From Parabacteroides sp. (GTDB lineage: Bacteria; Bacteroidota; Bacteroidia; Bacteroidales; Tannerellaceae): a stretch of DNA of 64,000 nt. A model generated the notes under the pieces. It was not told the DNA's origin, ran no database searches, and saw only the letters and a list, made by a program, of their open reading frames with translations. Within the stretch, counting starts at the first letter, position 1. The number at the start of each line of letters is the position of its first letter. The stretch covers positions 31,308 through 95,307 of the forward strand of contig DXVO01000014.1 of assembly GCA_019417325.1 (NCBI GenBank), given 5' to 3'. Both the position numbers and the translations under genes were made by a program. This document shows, one piece after another, positions 1 to 8,506 of this stretch.

Positions 1-2054
1 TAAGTCAGCCAGTCTGGACCGGAGATTTTGGAACCGCCCACACTCTTCCCAGTAATGGTAAAAGAAGGAACCGAGTAATTTGCTTCAGCATGGAGGGCTA
101 CAGTTGCTGCGGAACTCAGAACCGGCATTGCCGGAAGTGGTTTAACATAAAGCACATTGTCGAATCCGGCTTCCGTATCGGTAAAGTGGACAATGACCTC
201 GGGATATACCTCTTTCTCATAGCCCGGTTTCACTGAAATGGCATAACTTTTACCTTCTACGGTTGCCTTTGCCAATTCAGGCAGTTCGTTTACATCCAGC
301 CAGTCGTATTGCTGCATTTCCGATCCTCCGGCATACTCTTTACTCATGGTAAGGGGAGTTTTGCTGTTAATCAGTACATTAAAGCGGTAATTGTCCGTAG
401 CTTCGATACCCACTGTACGGCTTGTTTCCGTATAGGCGACTTTGCCGTTCATATCCTCAGGAATAATAACGGACATGGGTGGTGCTTGTGTAACCCGCAG
501 AATGCTTTCGTCTCCGGTTGTTCTGTCTGTAAAGCGGAAAACCGCCTTCGGATAGGTTTCCTTGTCATACCCTGATTTCACAGAGATGGTATAGCGATAG
601 CCGTCTATTGATGCTTTGGTTATTTCTGTAGGGGCACTTATTTCCAGCCAGTCGCAGTCTTGTGCGGCGGCGCTTCCTGTATAATTCTTTGTAACATCCA
701 GTGGCATGTTATTACTAACCAGTACATCAAAAGAGAACCCTCCTTGGGCTTCTATGGCAACGGTACGGTTTTCTACCGTGTAGTCTACCCTGTCTTTCAT
801 ATCGTCCGGTATAATAACCGACAGTGCGAGTGTATTGCTGTTTCCGGATGGGTCGTACTCGTCCAAATAACCTCCTTCATCCCATTCGTTCACATCCAGA
901 GAGAAATCCAAACTGTATTCGTCTGCCTTAGTGATACCGATAGTATACCGATGATTGGGGTTGATTTCCAATTCAACCGAGCCTCCATCGGCAGTTTGTT
1001 GCTTGAAAGGAATCTGATAAGTTACCTCTTTCTTCTCCGTCAGGTTTACCTGATAAGTACCGTTCAGAATCAGGTAACCTTCATCTTCCAACAAACTTGG
1101 ATAACTGTAGAAAGCGGATACCTGCAAGCCTGTATTTGCTTTATCCCCTTCAAAAGCACGTGCCGGATAAGTAATTAACTCCCCGTCTACAGCAGGAGTT
1201 GCACCATATACCTTAACCGGAAAGAAGGTGGTTCCTCTCCGTCCGTTACCCATAGAGATAGATTCCAGATGGAATTTAGAGTCAGCCTCTATATTGCTTA
1301 CATCGAAGCGTGCCATTGTACGAGTCAATTTAAAACCTACCTGTACACGTGCCGAGGAACCGAAGTCTGTTAAATCGATAGGAGTCGTTTGTGCGCCAGT
1401 CATTGGGAGGGGTAAGCCTAATGCCGGGGAGTCATTGGTCAGTAGTGGGGAATGGAATTTCTGAAATTGTAGCTCGGTTGGGATACCATCTGTCAGGAGT
1501 CCCGTTTCTATATCGTAAGTAAGCGGAGTAAAATAAGTATCTGCTACTATATTTCCATCGACCGGATTAATCAAGTCTGTTTGATTGGCAATACAATAAA
1601 GGCGAACGAATAAGCCTTTTTGCAGTTCCAGCAATGCGGTAGTGGTTGCATTATCCGTACTTGGTGTAAGATTGAGTTCTTTCGCTCCTGCCGGAAGTGC
1701 CGAACCGTCCTGTCGATAGGAGAACCGTTCGCGGAAAGTATAGGCGTCACCTTCTGCTTTTGCTCCGAATACATAGATATCCAGAGTTGTAATTTCATTC
1801 TCCGCTTCGGTGGCAATGAGAGCATCTGCTTTAGTCTCCGCCTTGGTTGTTTTCACTGAGAGTTTGTTCTTAAAGGAAAGAAGTACCTCACGTTTGTTAG
1901 CACTGCCCGCCTTTTCTGTAGAGCGGTCTGTTTTGTCCACCTCTGCCGTACAGGAGGCAAACAGCACAGCAGCAAGCAGATATATACTTGCCGCGAGTGC
2001 CTGTACCGGTCTGATAGAGGGACATAGACCTTGTAGTTCTGTTTTCATCTTCAT
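1..2054 (-). CDS. Fimbrillin-like surface lipoprotein, 3' end beyond window
   Basis: The frame is open from ATG 2054 to the window edge, giving about 684 residues with the C-terminus missing; a second ATG lies two codons in (2048). The N-terminus is a lipoprotein signal peptide ending in a lipobox (LFASC, Cys about 35). A fimbrillin/Mfa2-like region follows, with the early strand ITTLDIYVFG and the later conserved stretches FVRLYCIANQ and LTRTMARFDVSN. The C-terminal half holds tandem modules of about 118 residues, each opening with SVIIP(D/E)DM and containing DWL and YPxxxxxFTD (near 830 and 475), then a diverged third. By family it should be an exported pilin or adhesin subunit. A paralogue starts at 63319. 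No fixed TAnnTTTG promoter lies between 2055 and 2186, so expression appears to depend on the invertible segment next to it. The family call is from motifs only; adhesin or pilin role is inferred. Confidence 0.8.
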   Translation of the reverse strand, partial: MKMKTELQGLCPSIRPVQALAASIYLLAAVLFASCTAEVDKTDRSTEKAGSANKREVLLSFKNKLSVKTTKAETKADALIATEAENEITTLDIYVFGAKAEGDAYTFRERFSYRQDGSALPAGAKELNLTPSTDNATTTALLELQKGLFVRLYCIANQTDLINPVDGNIVADTYFTPLTYDIETGLLTDGIPTELQFQKFHSPLLTNDSPALGLPLPMTGAQTTPIDLTDFGSSARVQVGFKLTRTMARFDVSNIEADSKFHLESISMGNGRRGTTFFPVKVYGATPAVDGELITYPARAFEGDKANTGLQVSAFYSYPSLLEDEGYLILNGTYQVNLTEKKEVTYQIPFKQQTADGGSVELEINPNHRYTIGITKADEYSLDFSLDVNEWDEGGYLDEYDPSGNSNTLALSVIIPDDMKDRVDYTVENRTVAIEAQGGFSFDVLVSNNMPLDVTKNYTGSAAAQDCDWLEISAPTEITKASIDGYRYTISVKSGYDKETYPKAVFRFTDRTTGDESILRVTQAPPMSVIIPEDMNGKVAYTETSRTVGIEATDNYRFNVLINSKTPLTMSKEYAGGSEMQQYDWLDVNELPELAKATVEGKSYAISVKPGYEKEVYPEVIVHFTDTEAGFDNVLYVKPLPAMPVLSSAATVALHAEANYSVPSFTITGKSVGGSKISGPDWLT

Positions 2055-2100
2055 AGATATTTATTGTTTGTGTTTGTTATTACCCTATTCCCGTAATCTT

Positions 2101-2129
2101 TAATCCGCGTTTTTCGCGGCATCCGCGTC
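2101..2129. repeat. ATCCGCG doublet in the fimbrillin leader
   Basis: Two ATCCGCG words, 18 bp apart, sit between the fimbrillin start and the invertible segment; the spacer between them (TTTTTCGCGGC) can also pair with them. The same doublet occurs at 63221-63250 in front of the second fimbrillin-like gene, but in the opposite orientation relative to the gene. Function unknown. Confidence 0.5.
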
Positions 2130-2182
2130 AAAAATCTATTTACCTCTGATTACTATCTAATCGGATGGATTATAAAATCGGC

Positions 2183-2378
2183 AGTTCACTTAAGACTACG
2201 TTAAAAATTAGGATATCTTAATAAATTTCATGCCGTGAAAGTTGTTGAGATTCATAAATCCTCACGATTTTGAAATTTTTCTATAAACAATAAGCATTAA
2301 TAATCAAAGGATTATAGTGTTAATATGTAGTAATATCTTTATATATTTGTGAAATCTTAACGTAGTCTTAAGTGGACT
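2183..2378. promoter_or_regulatory. Invertible promoter segment (inverton) for the fimbrillin gene
   Basis: CACTTAAGACTACGTTAA at 2187-2204 is repeated as its exact reverse complement at 2357-2374; allowing one mismatch the match extends outward to 2183 and 2378. The 152 bp between are AT-rich and contain a Bacteroidota promoter near the right repeat. Each repeat has its own dyad (CTTAA, 7-bp spacer, TTAAG), as expected of a site-specific recombinase core. Such inverted-repeat-bounded promoters control surface structures by phase variation in Bacteroidales. As sequenced, the promoter points right, away from the fimbrillin gene. Confidence 0.85.
2318..2349 (+). promoter_or_regulatory. Promoter inside the inverton, pointing right
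   Basis: TATATTTG (2342-2349) matches the -7 consensus TAnnTTTG; a weak -33 element (TGTT, 2318-2321) lies 20 bp upstream. Transcription would start near 2354, cross the right inverted repeat and run toward the histidine kinase at 2597. After inversion the same promoter would face the fimbrillin gene. Confidence 0.7.
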
Positions 2379-2551
2379 CCATATCTTATCTTTAGTGTAT
2401 TCTTTATTCTTCCCCACTCACCTCAGAAAGCTTTCCCAAAAACTCGAGGACTATCCAAAGAGATTTCCAATATGAAGGGTGTATGCTTGAAAAGTGTTGA
2501 TTCGTATGGATTTTCATTTGATTTATTAGCTGGAATGTTCTTGTATTTTAT

Positions 2552-2559
2552 TACTTTTG
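2552..2559 (+). promoter_or_regulatory. Possible own -7 box of the histidine kinase gene
   Basis: TACTTTTG fits TAnnTTTG and lies 37 bp before ATG 2597. No convincing -33 box is seen at the usual spacing, so this is tentative. The rest of 2379-2551 shows no gene. Confidence 0.35.
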
Positions 2560-2596
2560 TTTGTAGTATAGAAGAGACACCCAAAAAGTGCGGTTA

Positions 2597-4564
2597 ATGG
2601 AAAAATATATTGATTTATCTCGCGAAGAACTAATAAAACGTCTGGAAACTCTGGAGCTTGAAAAAGAACAGAGCCATCATGTATATGAAGATTTGGAGAA
2701 GATGCAGCGAGATTATCAGTCTCAGGAAAAACTGGCTATACTTAAAGCTGCCGTTAATGTCGGAGATTCTTTAATATGGGAATATGATGTAAAAAATGAT
2801 ATTATTCATCTCGATTATGAATTGAATATATATGGAGGTAAAAATTCCCGCTTAAAAATAGAACCCTTCCGGAAAAAAGAAGATTTTCTGAACACCATCT
2901 ATCCGGAAGACCGGCAGCATGTATTTTACGACCATTTTATCCGTCTTATCAAGGGAGAGATTAGCAGTTATAGCATTCGGTACAGGCGCCTGTTTGGTGA
3001 CGAGGTTATTTGGGTGGAAGCAAATGTCCAGCCCTACAAATATAATGAAGACGGAACCCCCAGCCATATTGTATATTATTTATCAGATGTTACGGAGCAA
3101 AAGAACCTCCAGGATAAAATATACCAATTGGAAAATAAATACCGGAATATACTCAATGCAACGCAAGATGCTGTTATGACAATGACGGAAGACGGGAGGA
3201 TTATAGATGTGTACGCCGGTTCCGTGGAAAATTTATTGAAATCTCCGGAAGTGTTGAAGGGTTCGTTCGTTAGTGATTGGCTGAAACCTGATGTTGTGAG
3301 TTCTTTTCATTCAGCTATAAAAAAGACTATTGAAGTTCAAAAAGAGCAAAATATTTCTTTTTCCATTCACTTAAAAAACGGGAATATAAAATATTTCTTT
3401 TGCCGTATTATTCCTTATGCGGAGAACGAGGTAGTCGTTATTTCCCGCGATGCGAGTACTTTTGTACAAAGCAGGCAGCGTGTGGATTTCCTGAACAATC
3501 TGATGCGTGCTATTCTGGATAATATACCGGTGGTTGTGGTTGTGAAAGAGATAGAGAAAGATTTCCGTTTTCTCTATTTTAACTCGGCTGCCGAGCATTT
3601 TATGGGATTAACAACCGGTGCTGTATTAGGTAAGAACGATTTTGATTTGTTCACAGACAAAGAAAGTGTCGAGCGCATTCGCGAACAGGATTTATGTGCT
3701 ATCAAAAACGGGCAAAACGTCCAGTATGCCGTAGACTATAAAACACCGGATGGAAAATCGAAGATTGTAAATATTATTCGCGTCAAGATCGATAGCCTTG
3801 TCGAAGGCAATTCCCCTCTGCTTATATCCATGATATGGGATATTACACGGGACAGGGAGAATGAAATAGAATTGATAAAGGCACGTGAGGCTGATAAAAT
3901 GAAATCAGCATTCCTTGCGAATATGAGCCATGAAATCAGGACACCTCTGAATGCCATTGTCGGTTTTTCTTCTTTACTGCCGGATGCTGCTAATAGAGAA
4001 GAGCAACAGGAGTTTATTTCTATTATAAATAAAAACAATACGCTTTTGTTGCAATTGATAGATGATATATTGGATATATCCAAAATAGAAGCAGGCAAGT
4101 TCGATTATATTTCTACAGATATCGATTTAAAACAAATATGTATGGATGTGTATTCGATGCATGCCTTAGAAGTGACACCAGAGGTAAAAATGATTTTTGT
4201 TCCAGAACATCCTTCGGTGATTTTGTATACCGACGGGCGGCGTATCGAGCAGGTACTTTCCAATTTTCTGACAAATGCAATCAAGTTTACGAAGAAAGGA
4301 AGCATTACGATTGGCTATGTCGTACAGAGTACCGAAGTGTATGTATCTGTTGAAGATACAGGAATGGGTATCTCAAAAGAAAGACAAAAAACAATCTTCG
4401 ACCGTTTTGTAAAGTTAGATAGTTATCAGCAGGGAACAGGATTAGGACTTACTATCAGTAAAACAATTATCAAACAATTGGGAGGGGAGATAGGAGTAGT
4501 GTCTGAAGAAGGAAAGGGAGCCACTTTCTGGTTTACATTGCCCTTGCCTGCTGTCGATAAATAA
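2597..4564 (+). CDS. PAS-domain sensor histidine kinase, soluble, no receiver
   Basis: 655 residues from ATG 2597; a GTG three codons upstream (2588) is less likely. There is no signal peptide or membrane segment, so it should be cytoplasmic. Domains in order: short N-terminal coiled region, three PAS-type sensory domains (about 50-165, 172-285 and 300-425), HisKA with the phospho-accepting His445 in NMSHEIRTPLNA, and HATPase with N box (NFLTNAIKF, about 556), G1 box (DTGMGIS) and G2 box (GTGLGL, about 614). No response regulator gene is adjacent, so the partner is unknown. It lies downstream of the inverton promoter in the sequenced orientation, so its transcription could change with the switch; that is inference. 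Confidence 0.9.
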   Translation: MEKYIDLSREELIKRLETLELEKEQSHHVYEDLEKMQRDYQSQEKLAILKAAVNVGDSLIWEYDVKNDIIHLDYELNIYGGKNSRLKIEPFRKKEDFLNTIYPEDRQHVFYDHFIRLIKGEISSYSIRYRRLFGDEVIWVEANVQPYKYNEDGTPSHIVYYLSDVTEQKNLQDKIYQLENKYRNILNATQDAVMTMTEDGRIIDVYAGSVENLLKSPEVLKGSFVSDWLKPDVVSSFHSAIKKTIEVQKEQNISFSIHLKNGNIKYFFCRIIPYAENEVVVISRDASTFVQSRQRVDFLNNLMRAILDNIPVVVVVKEIEKDFRFLYFNSAAEHFMGLTTGAVLGKNDFDLFTDKESVERIREQDLCAIKNGQNVQYAVDYKTPDGKSKIVNIIRVKIDSLVEGNSPLLISMIWDITRDRENEIELIKAREADKMKSAFLANMSHEIRTPLNAIVGFSSLLPDAANREEQQEFISIINKNNTLLLQLIDDILDISKIEAGKFDYISTDIDLKQICMDVYSMHALEVTPEVKMIFVPEHPSVILYTDGRRIEQVLSNFLTNAIKFTKKGSITIGYVVQSTEVYVSVEDTGMGISKERQKTIFDRFVKLDSYQQGTGLGLTISKTIIKQLGGEIGVVSEEGKGATFWFTLPLPAVDK

Positions 4565-4587
4565 AGAATACGTTATTGGTATATCAT

Positions 4588-4625
4588 AAAAAAAGAGATT
4601 GCTTATTTAAGCAATCTCTTTTTTT
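4588..4625. terminator. Bidirectional intrinsic terminator
   Basis: Near-perfect hairpin AAAAGAGATTGCTTA / TAAGCAATCTCTTTT with A and T runs on both sides, between the convergent kinase gene and galE. It would end the kinase transcript on the plus strand and the rnf-galE transcript on the minus strand. Confidence 0.85.
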
Positions 4626-4647
4626 ATGATGAAAATGGAATAGCCGG

Positions 4648-5688
4648 TTACATAATACCGCGTTCGCGCAGTTTTTCCTGCCATTTCCATGCAGAAGCAA
4701 GTGTATCTTCCAACGTTTCCGTAGCTTTCCAGCCCAACACTTTGTTGGCATGTTCCGGATTCGCCCAAACTTTTTCAATATCACCTTCGCGACGTCCTAC
4801 AATCTTATAGGGAACTTTTACGCCGGTAGCTTTTTCGAATGTGTTTATCAATTCCAGAACCGAAACGCCATTGCCGGTACCCAGATTGAATATTTCAACA
4901 TTAGCTGCTGATTTTCCATTCAACATACGGTCCATAGCGATTACGTGCGCTTTCGCCAAGTCCACAACATTGATATAGTCGCGGATACAAGAACCGTCAG
5001 GGGTATCATAATCGTCTCCGAATACGCTTAATTCCTTGCGGATACCCATTGCTGTCTGTGTCAGGTAAGGAATCAGGTTCTGAGGTACACCGTTGGGTAA
5101 TTCCCCGATTTCGGCCGTAGGATGTGCTCCGATCGGATTGAAGTAACGCAGGATAATGCTCTTGAAAGGCACTCCGGCATGGATTGTATCGCGGATAATT
5201 TCTTCGTTGATCTGCTTTGTATTTCCGTAAGGAGAAGTAGCCGGTTTAATCGGTGCATTTTCCGTTACAGGCAGATCTTCCGGAGCCGGCTGGCCATATA
5301 CCGTACATGAAGAAGAGAATACGATACCTTCAATACCGGATTCCGGCATAAGTTCAAGCAGGTTGACCAGCGTGACAATATTATTGCGGTAATATTTCAG
5401 AGGTTGCTGAACAGATTCACCTACAGCTTTGCTTGCAGCAAAAAGGATAATCCCTTTGATGCCCGGATGAGCTTTCAATGCCTCACGAGTACCTTCTTTA
5501 TCTTTCAAATCCAGTTGGATGAATTCGGGACGGATGCCAGTAATACGTTCTATACCGTCTAATACTTCAATATTGGAGTTTGACAGGTCGTCGATAATAA
5601 CAACATCGTAACCTGCATTCTGCAATTCGACTGTGGTGTGTGAGCCGATGTAACCTGTACCTCCGGCTACTAAAATTTTCTGTTTCAT
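4648..5688 (-). CDS. galE: UDP-glucose 4-epimerase
   Basis: 346 residues, the usual GalE length. It interconverts UDP-glucose and UDP-galactose with bound NAD+, in the Leloir pathway and for surface glycan precursors. Visible are the N-terminal Rossmann motif GGTGYIG (9-15), the SSSCTVYG stretch (Ser125-127) and the YxxxK pair Tyr154/Lys158 of short-chain dehydrogenases. It starts 26 bp after rnfA on the same strand and ends just before a terminator, so it is probably the last gene of the rnf transcript, although it is functionally unrelated to Rnf. Confidence 0.95.
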   Translation of the reverse strand: MKQKILVAGGTGYIGSHTTVELQNAGYDVVIIDDLSNSNIEVLDGIERITGIRPEFIQLDLKDKEGTREALKAHPGIKGIILFAASKAVGESVQQPLKYYRNNIVTLVNLLELMPESGIEGIVFSSSCTVYGQPAPEDLPVTENAPIKPATSPYGNTKQINEEIIRDTIHAGVPFKSIILRYFNPIGAHPTAEIGELPNGVPQNLIPYLTQTAMGIRKELSVFGDDYDTPDGSCIRDYINVVDLAKAHVIAMDRMLNGKSAANVEIFNLGTGNGVSVLELINTFEKATGVKVPYKIVGRREGDIEKVWANPEHANKVLGWKATETLEDTLASAWKWQEKLRERGIM

Positions 5689-5714
5689 TTTCGTGTTTAT
5701 TTAGAATAGTAAGA

Positions 5715-6287
5715 TTATACAATTCCGGAAAATCCCATAAATGCCATAGCCAGCAAACCGGCTGTGATAAGAGCAATAGGAGTACCTTTCATGCCTTCGG
5801 GGACATGAGTCAGTGCTAATTGTTCCCTGACACCTGCAAAGATAATCAAAGCTAACGCAAATCCAATAGCTGTCGAGATTGCATATACTACAGATTCTAA
5901 TAAATTATATTCTTTCTGGATAACCAGAATCGCAACACCCAAGATACAGCAGTTGGTGGTAATCAAGGGAAGGAATACGCCAAGTGCCTGATAAAGGGCC
6001 GGGGATACCTTCTTTAATATGATTTCTACCATCTGAACCAATGCGGCAATAATCAGGATAAAACTGATTGTTTGCATAAATCCTAAATCGAAAACATCCA
6101 GTACATATTTCTGAACCAGGAAAGTAACGATTGTTGCAATTGTCAAAACAAAAGTAACGGCTGCACCCATACCGGCTGCTGTTTCAACTTTCTTGGATAC
6201 GCCTAAAAACGGACAGATACCCAGGAATTGTGCCAGTACGACATTGTTTACAAATACGGCGGCAATAAATATAAGTATATATTCCAT
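5715..6287 (-). CDS. rnfA: Rnf electron transport complex subunit RnfA
   Basis: 190 residues with six predicted membrane helices and the conserved opening EYILIFIAAVFVNNVVLAQF followed by LGICPFLGVS, where the conserved cysteine sits. With RnfE it forms the homologous membrane pair of the ferredoxin:NAD+ oxidoreductase, thought to hold an iron-sulfur centre in the membrane. It is the last rnf gene, 11 bp after rnfE. The full subunit set is present in this operon. NqrE is the paralogue in Na+-NQR, but the RnfB and RnfC neighbours settle the Rnf assignment. Confidence 0.95.
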   Translation of the reverse strand: MEYILIFIAAVFVNNVVLAQFLGICPFLGVSKKVETAAGMGAAVTFVLTIATIVTFLVQKYVLDVFDLGFMQTISFILIIAALVQMVEIILKKVSPALYQALGVFLPLITTNCCILGVAILVIQKEYNLLESVVYAISTAIGFALALIIFAGVREQLALTHVPEGMKGTPIALITAGLLAMAFMGFSGIV

Positions 6288-6298
6288 ATCGTTTCTTT

Positions 6299-6883
6299 TT
6301 ATGCTTTACGCAGTTTGTTTACAATTGCAATCAGATACCCCAGAGCGATAAATGCTCCCGGAGCCAGTACGAAAATTAAAGAACCGTATTGTTCCGGCAT
6401 CAATGTGAAACTGAATAATTTGCCGGTTCCCAGAAGTTCGCGCACGGCACCCAGCAAGGTAAGAGCCATGGTGAAACCCAGTCCCATACCCAATCCGTCG
6501 AATGCAGAAGGAATAATACCGTTCTTTGCAGCAAAAGCCTCTGCACGTCCTAATACGATACAGTTTACAACAATCAGCGGAATAAATAACCCGAGGCTGG
6601 CATATAAGGCAGGAACGAATGCTTCCATACACATTTGGACAACGGTTACGAAAGTAGCGATTATCACAATGTAGGCAGGGATACGCACCATATCGGGTAT
6701 TAGATTCTTCAATGCTGCGATAACCATATTGGAACAGATTAATACGAACGCAGTGGCAAGTCCCATACTCATACCGTTCAGTGCTGAAGAGGTCGTACCT
6801 AAAGTAGGACACATACCCAGCAATAATACGAATGTCGGGTTTTCGGTAATGATACCGTTCATTAATACTTTCAGATTACTCAT
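6299..6883 (-). CDS. rnfE: Rnf electron transport complex subunit RnfE
   Basis: 194 residues, six membrane helices, with the motif NPTFVLLLGMCPTLGTT carrying the conserved cysteine. ATG 6883 is chosen over an upstream in-frame start because GGAGGT lies 7 bp before it and the protein then matches family length. It overlaps the 3' end of rnfG by 8 bp, which suggests translational coupling. It pairs with RnfA in the membrane core of the Rnf complex, which couples electron flow from reduced ferredoxin to NAD+ with ion (Na+ or H+) export. Confidence 0.95.
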   Translation of the reverse strand: MSNLKVLMNGIITENPTFVLLLGMCPTLGTTSSALNGMSMGLATAFVLICSNMVIAALKNLIPDMVRIPAYIVIIATFVTVVQMCMEAFVPALYASLGLFIPLIVVNCIVLGRAEAFAAKNGIIPSAFDGLGMGLGFTMALTLLGAVRELLGTGKLFSFTLMPEQYGSLIFVLAPGAFIALGYLIAIVNKLRKA

Positions 6884-7523
6884 TGTTGTTACCTCCTTCT
6901 TCTTCGGTGTTAGGGGATGATGATTGAGTGGCTCCAGTATGTGCATCAGATGCAGCATAAGCACTGTAAGCGCGGTTTACAGCATCCAGGAATGCACGGC
7001 TGGTAATTGTAGCGGCTGTAATCGCATCTACATCGCCTCCGTCTTTAGTTACTTTCAGCGGACCGTCAGCCAGGTTTTTGCCTAAGACGTTCTGCTGGTT
7101 TTTATCCATGCGGAACCATTCCTGCATTTTAGCGCCAAGTCCGGGTGTTTCGGCATGTTGCAAAACCGAATAATTCAGCAGTTTGCCGTTTACGTCGAAA
7201 CCTACGATAACTCTGATTTCTCCGCTAAAGCCTTTTTTCGTATTGCTTTCTACAGCGGCACCGACGAATTCCCCGCCTTTGGTTGCCGGATAAATTTTCA
7301 GAGAATCACCGTCTGCGGTGACTGCCATATAAGCTTCTTCAGTCGGTTTATTGTCAAATTCAGGGGTAACTTCCTTTATAGCCTGTTCCAGAGCGGCTGC
7401 TTTGGTGGCTGCAATCGGGCCGGATGTATACATGTTTACTCCGGCTAATATCGCTCCTGCTACCAAACAGATAATGGTGAGCGAAAGGAACATATTGAGT
7501 AATGACGATTTCAATTTTGCCAT
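6876..7523 (-). CDS. rnfG: Rnf complex subunit RnfG, covalent FMN protein
   Basis: 215 residues: short cytoplasmic N-terminus, one membrane helix (about 10-30) and an extracytoplasmic FMN-binding domain. The site TAATITS (169-175) corresponds to the SGATxT flavinylation motif of RnfG/NqrC, with Thr172 the likely FMN-linked residue. The usual Ser-Gly is Thr-Ala here, a conservative change. The C-terminus is a hydrophilic tail rich in Ser, Glu and Asn. It lies 2 bp after rnfD and overlaps rnfE. Flavinylation would need an ApbE-type transferase, which is not in this window. Confidence 0.93.
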   Translation of the reverse strand: MAKLKSSLLNMFLSLTIICLVAGAILAGVNMYTSGPIAATKAAALEQAIKEVTPEFDNKPTEEAYMAVTADGDSLKIYPATKGGEFVGAAVESNTKKGFSGEIRVIVGFDVNGKLLNYSVLQHAETPGLGAKMQEWFRMDKNQQNVLGKNLADGPLKVTKDGGDVDAITAATITSRAFLDAVNRAYSAYAASDAHTGATQSSSPNTEEEGGNNNE

Positions 7524-7525
7524 GC

Positions 7526-8494
7526 TTATTTTCCTCCGAAATGTTTAGGTTTCATATAACTGTTGATTAGCGGAGTTACTCCATTCATGATGAAGATAGC
7601 GAATGACATACCTTCAGGATAAGAACCGAACAGGCGGATAACTGTTGTCAGGATACCGATACCTACACCGTAAACCAGCATACCGTTCTTACTCATCGGA
7701 GAAGTTACATAATCGGTTGCCATAAAGATAGCACCCAGCATCAAACCTCCGGATAACAGATGTACGAACGGGTTTGCATATTGAACAGGATTTACCAAAT
7801 GCATGATACCTGTGAATACGAATACCGTAGCGATGATGGATACCGGGATATGCCAGGTAATAATCTTTTTCCATAGCATATAGAACAGACCCAGGATAAG
7901 GGCTATCGCACTAACTTCACCTAAGCTGCCACCCATACGTCCAAGCAGCATATCTGTGTAGCTCGGCAATTGGGTTACTCCTTCATTCATAAGGGAAAGG
8001 ACTGTTGCTCCTGTCTGTGCATCCGTATAAGTCATCGGAAAAGCACTGGTTGCATCGACCAATGGCCAAGTTGTCATTTGCGCCGGGAAAGAGATTAACA
8101 GGAAGATACGTCCTGTTAATGCCGGGTTGAAAATGTTGTTTCCTAATCCGCCGAATGACATTTTGCCGATACCGATAGCAGCCAACGCTCCAATCATAAT
8201 AATCCAGATCGGCAGGTTAGACGGCAGGTTAAACGCCAGCAGCACACCTGTCAGGATAGCCGAACCGTCGCATATAGTAGGTTCCTTTTTCATCAGGAAC
8301 TTTTGAATCAGGTATTCGAACAGTACGCAGAAAAATACGGAAACAACCGTAACGATTAATGCTCCCAATCCGAAAAAGTAGAGTGATACAAGGAAAGCCG
8401 GTACAAGGGCAATCAGTACACCATACATATTTTTGCTTATGCTGTCGCCTCCATGGATGTGGGGCGAGGGCGATACATATAAATTATTTTCCAT
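7526..8494 (-). CDS. rnfD: Rnf complex subunit RnfD, membrane FMN protein
   Basis: 322 residues, mostly membrane helices. It carries DGSAILTGVLLAFNLP (about 76-91), a hallmark of RnfD/NqrB, and the flavinylation motif TGAT (161-164, Thr164) in an extracytoplasmic loop. It is the large membrane subunit carrying covalent FMN, sits 12 bp after rnfC and is followed after 2 bp by rnfG. NqrB is the Na+-NQR counterpart, but the gene order B-C-D-G-E-A is that of Rnf. Confidence 0.95.
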   Translation of the reverse strand: MENNLYVSPSPHIHGGDSISKNMYGVLIALVPAFLVSLYFFGLGALIVTVVSVFFCVLFEYLIQKFLMKKEPTICDGSAILTGVLLAFNLPSNLPIWIIMIGALAAIGIGKMSFGGLGNNIFNPALTGRIFLLISFPAQMTTWPLVDATSAFPMTYTDAQTGATVLSLMNEGVTQLPSYTDMLLGRMGGSLGEVSAIALILGLFYMLWKKIITWHIPVSIIATVFVFTGIMHLVNPVQYANPFVHLLSGGLMLGAIFMATDYVTSPMSKNGMLVYGVGIGILTTVIRLFGSYPEGMSFAIFIMNGVTPLINSYMKPKHFGGK

Positions 8495-8506
8495 ATTGCT
8501 CTTGTT

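Noticed and set aside
660..1178. Plus-strand open frames of 70-170 codons at 309-2103
   Set aside because: They are antisense to the continuous minus-strand fimbrillin-like frame, with composition typical of shadow frames and no family match.
6306..6812. 168-codon minus-strand frame inside rnfE
   Set aside because: A shifted frame of the rnfE sequence, which itself has full family conservation.
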